From NCBI GenBank assembly GCA_023818725.1, contig JAMWBX010000085.1, positions 1 through 6,147 on the forward strand: 6,147 nt of DNA, in the 5' to 3' direction. Positions 1 through 6,147 of the stretch are shown here, piece by piece (the first letter of the stretch is position 1; each line of letters begins with the position of its first letter). The translations under genes and the position numbers were made by a program. The DNA is from Candidatus Omnitrophota bacterium (lineage in GTDB: Bacteria > Ratteibacteria > UBA8468 > B48-G9 > DTJG01). The notes under the pieces are model-generated. The model was not told where the DNA came from and did no database searches. It was given only the letters and a program-made list of their open reading frames with translations.

Positions 1-31
1 TCAACCCTTTGTCTCTTTGTCATCTTCATTA

Positions 32-3000
32 TTAAAAATAAAGCATCAGGACATCCACTGTTTTCAAAGGCAGTTTAGCTTTGACCTTGTTTGCTATTTT
101 TTCCCAGCGGACGCTTTTATGTTCTATTGATTCTACCTTTGTTGCGTTTTCTGCGCCATCGATTACCAGTTCCAGTTCTGAAATTGGCTTGCCTGACCAG
201 TTCAAAAGTATCACTGCAATTCCTTTTTCTGAAAAAAGATAGCATCCTTCAACAAGTGGTTGGTTTATTTCAACTAACTTCTGGGCGTTTGCAAATTTTG
301 CCGGCATTGTTACCATTTTTCTCGCTTCTTCAGACCAACCTTGAGGAAGTTTCTTATAGTCAGACCTGTCAGGGCTCAGATGATATGTAATTCCTGGCCA
401 GAAGCCATAAGAGAAAATCTTGCCTTTATTATAACTGGCTTCAACAATGGCGTTTGAGCCATCTTCAAAAACCGCAAGGGTTTTTCCTGTTACTGGAACA
501 AGGGGCACTGTTTGAAATCCTGTCAAAACTTCCTCCACGCTAAATCTTTCGTCCTTTATGAGAATCTTTGTTTTTTTCAATCTGTCAATCTCTGACGGAT
601 GGACCTGAGGTGCTCTTTCAACAGAAACCTGCTTAATTCCTGCAATCTTTGTAACAATGTTGACAGGTTCATTATACTGATCAAAATTACATGCGCCAGG
701 CATCATTACAAGAGTCCTGCCTGCTGAAACCCAATCAACAATATTTTTCTGCGCCCTATCAGAAAGATCTGGCGCAGTGATATACAAGACTGAATATTTC
801 TTTTTATGCAGGATGCCATCTTCAATATCAAAATCGTCAACAAAATCCACAGGATAGTTTTCATGAGTGAGTGCCTCATGAAGTCCGTAAAGTTCCCAAA
901 TATATGCTTTTATACTTGAATTCTTTTCCCACACCTGGCTTGCCTGAGGCAGAAGAATTGCGACTGTTCCGTCCATCGGTCTTCCAGGAGCAACAAGTTT
1001 TTCGCTTTTGCCAAGAATTTTTATTCCTTCTGCAAGGGATTGATAAACCTGTTCTTTTTCTGACCAGCCGTCTGCGAACGCAGGATTTGGTCCAAAAATA
1101 TAAGGGTCAATAGCTTTTGCGCCATGCCCAGCAAGCGCCATAATCTTGTATTTTGCGCCTTCTGGCATACTTCCTGTGGTATGACCCACAATGTAACCGC
1201 CATACTCAATCTGTCCCTCCCTTGCAGCGCATCGCAAAAGATCCCCATACATCGACCAGTTTTGAGCTGAACTATCACCAAACCAGTCCTCTGTCCAGAT
1301 GCAGGAGATTGCCTTTTTCCTTCCTAGATCAAACCAGTCAGGAAGTCCCATTCCAGCATCAGGACCAGCATCCCAGTTGTTGGCAATTTTAACTCCTGGA
1401 GATGCTCTGAAGAACAGGCCAGGCCAGTTATTAAGATTTGTGGTTGTCAGAATGTTCTGATTGTATGCTCTTTGAAATGCTCTTGTTGCTGCTGCAAATG
1501 CATTACTTAAGGATTCTACAAAAAATCTTGTTGTCCAGAAGAAAAGCTTCTTATCGGCAAGTGTAATTGGTTCGCTCAATTTCATTGGGTAAACTTCTTC
1601 CCACGAATTTTTCCCAAATGTTTGCGGAGTAAATCCTTTTGATTTCAAGTAATCCCTGAATACTTTCAATCGCGAAGTGTCCTTTTTCACCTCATCTATC
1701 TGATGAGGATAATACCATCCAGGCTCATCTGCCATATGAAAAAGAACCATCTCACTGTCTTTCTGTCCCGTGTTTGAAAACGACTTTTTTATACCTGAAA
1801 GCCAGTTATCAAGATACTCATCAGTCACCATTGAACTGTTGTAATCAAAATAGGAAGGCGGATTGTAGACAGCTCCGCGGAACTTATTGAATCCATACTG
1901 CGAGGCTTTCTTTCTTATTTCTTCAGGACTGATATTTCCCCAGTGCCATATCTGGATTGTGTTATGTCCCAGCATTGAAAGTATTTTAAGACCATCTTCA
2001 AGGGTTTCTTCTGTTCCATCAAGGCTGATTAATCCATTTGCCACGATTATTTCCTTCGGCCTTTCTTCTGGTTTCAGGGCATATTTTTCAGCATATGAAA
2101 GATATTGTTTAAACTTGTCAATGCTCGACTGTATCATTGATGCAAGTTTTTCGGGTTCATCCAGGCCATATTTCGGAACAAATACACTGATTGTATTTCC
2201 GGCTGTTTCAACACTGAAGTTCTTAAGATTTTGTATTTTTCCTTCAGTTGCCTTTCTGAAATCAAACTGCAACCGGGCTTTTTTTATGGTAGCGCCTGAC
2301 ATTTCGCAGGTAATCTTTGATAAACCGATACCATCTTTTAGTTGAGTGTCAAGTGATATCCAGTCGGTTGAGATGCCAGGTGTAAGAAAACCTGAGTTAA
2401 TTCTTCCTTTGTCTGTCGAAAAGGAGACAGAAACACCGCCAAGTGGTTTTCCCTGTTTATCCGCTGGAATTACTTCAAGAATTGATGGATATGTGCCGAG
2501 AAGAATAATGCCTTTTTCTAACATACTGAGAATCTGAGATTTACCATTGCCAGATGTTTGCCATACATATGGCTCGCCTGTTAAAAATCCATCTCTGTCA
2601 ATGCCCCATTCAAAGACCTGAGGCGTTCCCCATCCAACCTCATAGAGTTTATTTCCATCAGCAGAAACCTGTATATCCCAGGGGCTGTTGTACTTGTTTC
2701 TTGTTGGATAAAATTTCGGGGTGCCTGCGGGATTTCCTTCTGGGTCAAGCTCATAAACCATTATTCCTGCCTGGTCTTTTTGCGGACTTTCAAGCATTCC
2801 TGATAGATACAATTTTGACTTTTTCATATTGAGCGCCATTCCATATAGCAGGCTTCTTTTGTTTTCTGAAACAAACCCATCAGGATATCTTCTGGGTATA
2901 TCAGAAACAGGCCTGCCGTTTTTATCAAGCTCCCAGACAGTAAGGTTCTGATTTTTATTGTACTGACTGGCGATATAAAGTTTTCCCTTAATGGGATCCA

Positions 3001-4633
3001 CAATTGCTGCTGTATCATAATAAAGTCCCTGTATCCTGCAAAATACAGGTGATTCTGGTTGTTCTTTTTGTAATGAGCCAATAACATACAAAATTTTTGC
3101 TTTCTGATTGAACAAAAGAAGATTAACTGGGTTAACTCCTGATTGAATATTTTCGCCATCTGACGCAGGAATTCCTGAGTTATCAATTTTTCTTACGGCA
3201 ATTGTTCCATCTTTTCTTGCAGCGTAAAGAATGCCTGATGTCTCATCAAGTGCAAGCGGCCCTTTTAATTCAGGACAAGCAATAGAAACAATTTCTTCCC
3301 CCGGTTCCGGTCGATAGACATAGATGGTGTTATCCCCTGCCGCATATAAGCTGTTGAATTTCGGTGAATAGATAAATTTCAGATATTTCTGTTCATTTCC
3401 TATCTTGATTGTTTTGAATGCTGGAGGAAGTGGATTTTCTGACTCAACTGATTTCAGTGTTACCTTCATTTCAACCCCTGAAATTCTGTTGCCAAGAAAA
3501 CCCCAGCCAAGATGCGCTGTTGCAACTGCAATAAATGGGAGTCCACTGGCACACTGGACTTTTTCTCTGATAAATCTTTCAGATTGCCGCGTTATATTGA
3601 TATTTCCTTCAGGCGTAAGTTCGATTTCTTTTAATGTAAATCCATCAACAATTGTTTTACCACTTATTGCATCGGTAAAACTTGAGGGGGTTGAAACTAC
3701 AATTTTTCCTTCTCTGTCAGAGGCAGTGATGCTTTGAACGGGAAAATTTTGAATAGTTTTAAATTCACCTTCAACATTGCCGGATTTATCAAGCAAAAAA
3801 TAAGAGAGGTTGTTTTCCGGTCCTTTGAAAAAAACGGCTTTCTCGGTTGCAACACAGATCATATACTCCTGAGGTCCGTTTTTCACCTGATACCATCGCA
3901 CATTTGAGATTGCTCCAGCGGCATCCACATCGCACACCTGAAGGGTTGATGGGTATGTTCCAAGATAAACCTTTGTAGCATCTGAATTAAAACTGATTGA
4001 ATATTTACCATTGCCTGGCACTGAGTATGCCACTGGCTTTGAACCGGGTATTCCGTTTTCATCAAGGTCAATCGCATAAACTCCTGAACCGCCCCAGCCA
4101 ACAATATAAAGCCTGTTGAATCTTGGATGCATTGTGATTGCAGCGATATGTTTATACGGATTACCGCTCTCAAATGCCACAGGAGTTCCTATTGGTTCCC
4201 CATTCTGATCAAGGTTATACATTACAAGGGACTTTGTGAAATTTTCAAAACCTTTCACACCAGCCACTGCAACTCCAAGGAAAAGTTTATTATGTTTTCT
4301 GTCAAGATAAAGAGCAGTAACTGAACTCCATCCACCTGATGGCAGGGGGTAAGGCATTGGATCAGGGTGGTCTGAATATTTTCTCGCTTTTCCTGAAACA
4401 GCCCCATCGTCTTTTAGGTCAAAGACTAAAAGACCTTTTCTTTCAGGGTCATATGAATATGTTCCAGCATAAAGTTTTTTCTTTACTGGGTCAGCAACAA
4501 CGCAGAAGATATGCGCACCAGCTGTATCTGATGAGCGCAAAAAAGCAAATGGCAGCTTCTGGATTTTTTGAGAAAAAGCGCATGCTGTAAACAAGCAAAG
4601 CATTATGGAAAAAATGGCTAATTTTTTGATCAC
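32..4633 (-). CDS. Secreted double beta-propeller / GH42-like multidomain glycosidase-like protein (1533 aa)
   Basis: Seen: the N-terminus has a KK pair, a hydrophobic core (residues 5-20) and a likely type I cleavage site after AFS (19-21). Cys18 after FTA is a poor lipobox, so lipidation is possible but less likely. Residues ~40-400 and ~405-745 are two tandem propellers of YVTN/lactonase-like blades, recognisable by repeated NKLYxxG and VYxLDxxGxPxGTP strands. Residues ~735-860 form a beta-rich linker. Residues ~860-1215 look like a TIM barrel of the GH42/GH-A kind: E970 in HMADEPGW is the candidate acid/base and E1115 in CIWTEDWFG a candidate nucleophile. Residues ~1220-1415 resemble the beta-galactosidase trimerisation (GATase-like) domain, and ~1450-1533 a small C-terminal beta domain. 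Start: GTG at 4633-4631, with an in-frame TAG only 12 bases upstream (4645-4643), so no earlier start exists. The stop is doubled (TAA TAA). Inference: an exported glycoside hydrolase or glycan-binding enzyme, probably co-transcribed with the upstream DUF4838-type gene. The substrate cannot be read from sequence. The domain types are fairly sure; catalytic activity is not. Confidence 0.8.
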   Translation of the reverse strand: MIKKLAIFSIMLCLFTACAFSQKIQKLPFAFLRSSDTAGAHIFCVVADPVKKKLYAGTYSYDPERKGLLVFDLKDDGAVSGKARKYSDHPDPMPYPLPSGGWSSVTALYLDRKHNKLFLGVAVAGVKGFENFTKSLVMYNLDQNGEPIGTPVAFESGNPYKHIAAITMHPRFNRLYIVGWGGSGVYAIDLDENGIPGSKPVAYSVPGNGKYSISFNSDATKVYLGTYPSTLQVCDVDAAGAISNVRWYQVKNGPQEYMICVATEKAVFFKGPENNLSYFLLDKSGNVEGEFKTIQNFPVQSITASDREGKIVVSTPSSFTDAISGKTIVDGFTLKEIELTPEGNINITRQSERFIREKVQCASGLPFIAVATAHLGWGFLGNRISGVEMKVTLKSVESENPLPPAFKTIKIGNEQKYLKFIYSPKFNSLYAAGDNTIYVYRPEPGEEIVSIACPELKGPLALDETSGILYAARKDGTIAVRKIDNSGIPASDGENIQSGVNPVNLLLFNQKAKILYVIGSLQKEQPESPVFCRIQGLYYDTAAIVDPIKGKLYIASQYNKNQNLTVWELDKNGRPVSDIPRRYPDGFVSENKRSLLYGMALNMKKSKLYLSGMLESPQKDQAGIMVYELDPEGNPAGTPKFYPTRNKYNSPWDIQVSADGNKLYEVGWGTPQVFEWGIDRDGFLTGEPYVWQTSGNGKSQILSMLEKGIILLGTYPSILEVIPADKQGKPLGGVSVSFSTDKGRINSGFLTPGISTDWISLDTQLKDGIGLSKITCEMSGATIKKARLQFDFRKATEGKIQNLKNFSVETAGNTISVFVPKYGLDEPEKLASMIQSSIDKFKQYLSYAEKYALKPEERPKEIIVANGLISLDGTEETLEDGLKILSMLGHNTIQIWHWGNISPEEIRKKASQYGFNKFRGAVYNPPSYFDYNSSMVTDEYLDNWLSGIKKSFSNTGQKDSEMVLFHMADEPGWYYPHQIDEVKKDTSRLKVFRDYLKSKGFTPQTFGKNSWEEVYPMKLSEPITLADKKLFFWTTRFFVESLSNAFAAATRAFQRAYNQNILTTTNLNNWPGLFFRASPGVKIANNWDAGPDAGMGLPDWFDLGRKKAISCIWTEDWFGDSSAQNWSMYGDLLRCAAREGQIEYGGYIVGHTTGSMPEGAKYKIMALAGHGAKAIDPYIFGPNPAFADGWSEKEQVYQSLAEGIKILGKSEKLVAPGRPMDGTVAILLPQASQVWEKNSSIKAYIWELYGLHEALTHENYPVDFVDDFDIEDGILHKKKYSVLYITAPDLSDRAQKNIVDWVSAGRTLVMMPGACNFDQYNEPVNIVTKIAGIKQVSVERAPQVHPSEIDRLKKTKILIKDERFSVEEVLTGFQTVPLVPVTGKTLAVFEDGSNAIVEASYNKGKIFSYGFWPGITYHLSPDRSDYKKLPQGWSEEARKMVTMPAKFANAQKLVEINQPLVEGCYLFSEKGIAVILLNWSGKPISELELVIDGAENATKVESIEHKSVRWEKIANKVKAKLPLKTVDVLMLYF
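2477..2755 (-). repeat. Propeller duplication, copy 2 (residues 627-719 of the large protein)
   Basis: Second copy of the internal duplication: Y627-E-L-D-P-E-G-N-P-A-G-T-P, VGWG at 666-669, SGNGK at 694-698 and LGTYPSIL at 712-719. Each landmark lies 488 residues (1464 bases) from its partner in copy 1. The pairing shows that the N-terminal half of the protein is two related propellers rather than one large one. Confidence 0.7.
3941..4219 (-). repeat. Propeller duplication, copy 1 (residues 139-231 of the large protein)
   Basis: This coding segment contains Y139-N-L-D-x-N-G-E-P-I-G-T-P, then VGWG at 178-181, PGNGK at 206-210 and LGTYPSTL at 224-231. The same landmarks recur in the second propeller exactly 488 residues later without a gap. 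The DNA is diverged overall but still similar around the LGTYPS block. This is an ancient internal duplication of propeller blades, not a recent DNA repeat. Confidence 0.7.
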
Positions 4634-4638
4634 CTTTT

Positions 4639-4644
4639 CCCCCT
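4639..4644 (-). promoter_or_regulatory. Ribosome binding site of the 1533-aa gene
   Basis: On the minus strand AGGGGG ends five bases before the GTG start (spacer AAAAG). It is a near-consensus purine run at the right distance. It supports the GTG start, which is also fixed by the in-frame TAG that overlaps the first two bases of this run. No convincing -35/-10 pair is visible in the 59-base gap, so translation probably occurs from a message that also carries the upstream gene. Confidence 0.5.
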
Positions 4645-4692
4645 ATCAATGTTTTGCTGAAAGAATCTGGTTTTTTAACATCCAGACATTCA

Positions 4693-6036
4693 TTACTTTG
4701 GTGAATACAAAAATAATCTTGATGTTAATCCAGCGGATTGTTGAGCTGCATTAAATCCAGTATGGACTCTAATGGCAATAATATTTGTTTTTCCTGGCAA
4801 TATGGCATCTGTTATATCCATATTGATTTCATTGGGTCTTTCATAGGCATCTCTGTAAGGCCTGTGTCCGACAAATTTTCCATTAACCCAGACCCATGCT
4901 TCTGTTTCAACTGCCGGCGCATAAAGGAAAATTTTCTTTCCCTTTGCTGAAGCAGGCACATTCACATTGAGCCGGTACCATATCGCGCCCATATAAGGAT
5001 ATCCCTGGCTGTCGCAGTAACCCTGTCGATAAAAAGGAATCGTGGTTGAAATGCTTGTCCATTTTGAATCATCAAATTCGGGCAAATACCATCCCGTATA
5101 TCTTCCGTCGTCTCGCAGGTCAGTAGAGAATCTTGCTTTTTCAGGAAGCACAGCAACCATTTCTCCTGTTTTTCCTGCTGTCATATCTGCAAGCTTCTGA
5201 TAATATTTTTCCCTTGATGCTGCTGACCAGTAGTAGTATCCGACGTCATCCCCGCCTCTTGAAGGATCAGGGTCAAAATAAAACCTGCTCAATTTAGACG
5301 CTTCTGCCCTTACATCAAGCATTTTTCTTGCCTGCCTCGCTGCCTCAGCAAAATCAGCAGCCCATTCTGCCTTATGCATATTCATAAACGCCTTCAGTGT
5401 TTCAAGAGCGACCCTGTCAGCAAAAACATGTTCTTTGTGGATTTTTTCTTTTGCGAGGCTTTCTGCCTTTTTGATATGGTTTTCAAGTTTTTCAATCAAC
5501 TGGTCTGAATAAACATATGGCAAAATTCTGTCTTCATGACCAAGCCATGGGGTCTTTTCCATAGTTTCTTCTAATTCTTCCCAGAATGCTTTTGCTGGTT
5601 CTGCTGCTGGTCCATACCAGTTTACAAAGAATTCGTCCATTAATGCCTTTGCATCTAAGTTTACATCCCACATCATTCTTGCATAAATGTATGTTGGAAA
5701 TATGCCTGATTCAAGTCTTATTGTTCTACCTTCATTGGAAAATCCCACAACCCCCCATTTCTTGTAAAGAGGCATATCATGCATATGCTTGCGCGCAAGA
5801 AAAATAGGCGCGCCACAACCTGCAAGCATATAATACATATAGTTGTACATATAAACATTTTTGTACATTGAACACCATTTTTTAATCATCTCTGCCTGCC
5901 TCAAAGTTTGCCAGGATATTGGATTGTCATACGCATGTATCGTATCGCACCAGATAGCGGCAAACATAATCCAGATTTTTGGATCAGGCGTTATGCCCTG
6001 CGGCGGAACATTTCTGTTGGCATAGCCATTATTGTA
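4693..6036 (-). CDS. 5'-truncated DUF4838-type glycosidase-like protein with GH2-like C-terminal domain
   Basis: The first ATG is at 5967-5965, but coding clearly extends upstream to 6036: the added residues (YNNGYANRNVPPQG, then ITPDPKIWI) run smoothly into MFAAIWCDTIHAYDNP. This resembles the segment of DUF4838 proteins where a Y/N-rich strand and a PP motif precede a hydrophobic strand. The residues from the ATG up to about 130 (for example ARMMWDVNLDAKALMDEFF and NWYGPAAEPAKAFWEELEE) match the C-terminal part of DUF4838, a family related to alpha-glucuronidase-like barrels. Residues ~150-265 are helical and charged. Residues ~285-424 form a jelly roll like the GH2 sugar-binding domain, with WYRLNVNVP, VWVNGKFVGH and a late strand NIIAIRVHTG. 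Stop is TAA at 4695-4693. An in-frame TGA at 6037-6039 cuts the reading, and the N-terminal half and any signal peptide are absent, so the gene is interrupted, frameshifted or chimeric at that point. Inference: it works on plant- or algal-type glycans together with the downstream gene. DUF4838 has no firmly known substrate. Confidence 0.75.
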   Translation of the reverse strand, partial: YNNGYANRNVPPQGITPDPKIWIMFAAIWCDTIHAYDNPISWQTLRQAEMIKKWCSMYKNVYMYNYMYYMLAGCGAPIFLARKHMHDMPLYKKWGVVGFSNEGRTIRLESGIFPTYIYARMMWDVNLDAKALMDEFFVNWYGPAAEPAKAFWEELEETMEKTPWLGHEDRILPYVYSDQLIEKLENHIKKAESLAKEKIHKEHVFADRVALETLKAFMNMHKAEWAADFAEAARQARKMLDVRAEASKLSRFYFDPDPSRGGDDVGYYYWSAASREKYYQKLADMTAGKTGEMVAVLPEKARFSTDLRDDGRYTGWYLPEFDDSKWTSISTTIPFYRQGYCDSQGYPYMGAIWYRLNVNVPASAKGKKIFLYAPAVETEAWVWVNGKFVGHRPYRDAYERPNEINMDITDAILPGKTNIIAIRVHTGFNAAQQSAGLTSRLFLYSPK

Positions 6037-6147
6037 TCACGCCTCAGGCTGAAAGGAAGTTGTATGCCTTACACTCCTTAGCAATTGCCATCGTCGTACT
6101 GCAGACACCCCAGAGGGTAGCGCTGAGGCGTTGCAGTGCCCGGTGCA
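6037..6147. other. GC-rich structured right-edge segment, probably foreign to the gene it abuts
   Basis: This end does not extend the DUF4838-type gene. It is about 57% GC by hand count (6040-6147), against about 47% in the adjacent 96 bases of the gene. CGCCTCAG at 6040-6047 pairs perfectly with CTGAGGCG at 6123-6130, and the stem continues past a one-base bulge (6048-6050 with 6119-6121). Inside are a hairpin at 6053-6079 (stems AAGGA/TCCTT and TGTA/TACA), an 8-bp palindrome GCAATTGC (6081-6088) and a small ACCC/GGGT hairpin (6107-6118). Two minus frames run open from the window edge to TGA stops at 6037-6039 and 6044-6046, and one plus frame is open from 6042 to the edge, so coding sense cannot be decided. 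Possible explanations are the end of an insertion sequence, a structured RNA, or a chimeric assembly join. Confidence 0.4.

Noticed and set aside
1..29. A possible downstream gene start on the minus strand: ATG at 29-27 just after the double stop, reading MKMTKRQRV to the window edge
   Set aside because: Only nine full codons are visible and there is no ribosome binding site before it. The close spacing is suggestive, but the fragment is too short to support a gene.
1887..2345. A 152-codon open frame on the plus strand
   Set aside because: It lies wholly opposite the TIM-barrel part of the large gene, its translation has no domain-like character, and long antisense frames are expected in such a gene. 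The other open frames inside 32-4633 and 4693-5967 are rejected for the same reason.
4663..4691. Imperfect hairpin between the two genes (TCTGG 4666-4670 with CCAGA 4682-4686) considered as a terminator
   Set aside because: The stem is five pairs plus a bulged extension, the loop is 11 bases, and no T-run follows it in the direction of transcription.
4693..5967. Taking the ATG at 5967 as the true start of the DUF4838-type protein
   Set aside because: Family-like sequence continues in frame for 23 codons upstream, and starting here would leave the protein without most of its DUF4838 domain or an export signal.
6044..6147. Minus-strand frame open from the window edge to TGA at 6044-6046, ending KECKAYNFLSA, considered as the continuation of the DUF4838-type gene
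   Set aside because: It has some resemblance to the helix before the PP motif, but it stops before the gene's frame opens, so two frameshifts would be needed. Two other frames are equally open here.
6037..6147. Integron attC site
   Set aside because: An imperfect palindrome is present, but the GTTRRRY and RYYYAAC core sites are missing at the expected ends.

Overview
The window is almost entirely coding on the minus strand. It holds two large genes that look like one operon for extracellular or cell-surface carbohydrate handling. In transcription order they are a 5'-truncated gene (about 6036 to 4693) for a DUF4838-type glycosidase-like protein with a C-terminal GH2-like jelly-roll domain, and, after a 59-base gap, a 1533-residue secreted protein (4633 to 32). 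The large protein joins two YVTN-like beta-propellers to a GH42-like TIM barrel, a beta-galactosidase-trimerisation-like domain and a small C-terminal beta domain.

DUF4838 proteins, GH42-like barrels with trimerisation domains and very large secreted multi-domain enzymes are typical of polysaccharide-degrading members of the PVC group (Planctomycetes, Lentisphaerae, Verrucomicrobia), Omnitrophota and similar metagenome-derived lineages. The lysine-rich, moderately AT-rich coding sequence fits such an uncultured bacterium. There is no rRNA or other marker in the window, so the taxonomy is a guess.

Layout: positions 1-31 are a short tail after the large gene's stop. Positions 32-4633 are the large gene, which starts with GTG just downstream of an in-frame stop. 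Positions 4634-4692 are a short gap with a plausible ribosome binding site and no convincing promoter or terminator. Positions 4693-6036 are the truncated DUF4838-type gene, whose reading extends upstream of the first ATG (5967) until a stop at 6037-6039. Positions 6037-6147 are GC-richer, do not continue the gene in any simple way and contain an 8-bp inverted repeat enclosing smaller hairpins. That end looks like the edge of an inserted repeat element or a chimeric assembly junction.

The most interesting points are the architecture of the 1533-residue protein, the duplication of its propeller with an exact 488-residue offset, and the foreign-looking structured DNA that breaks the upstream gene at the right edge. 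No CRISPR array, tRNA, rRNA or complete mobile element is visible.
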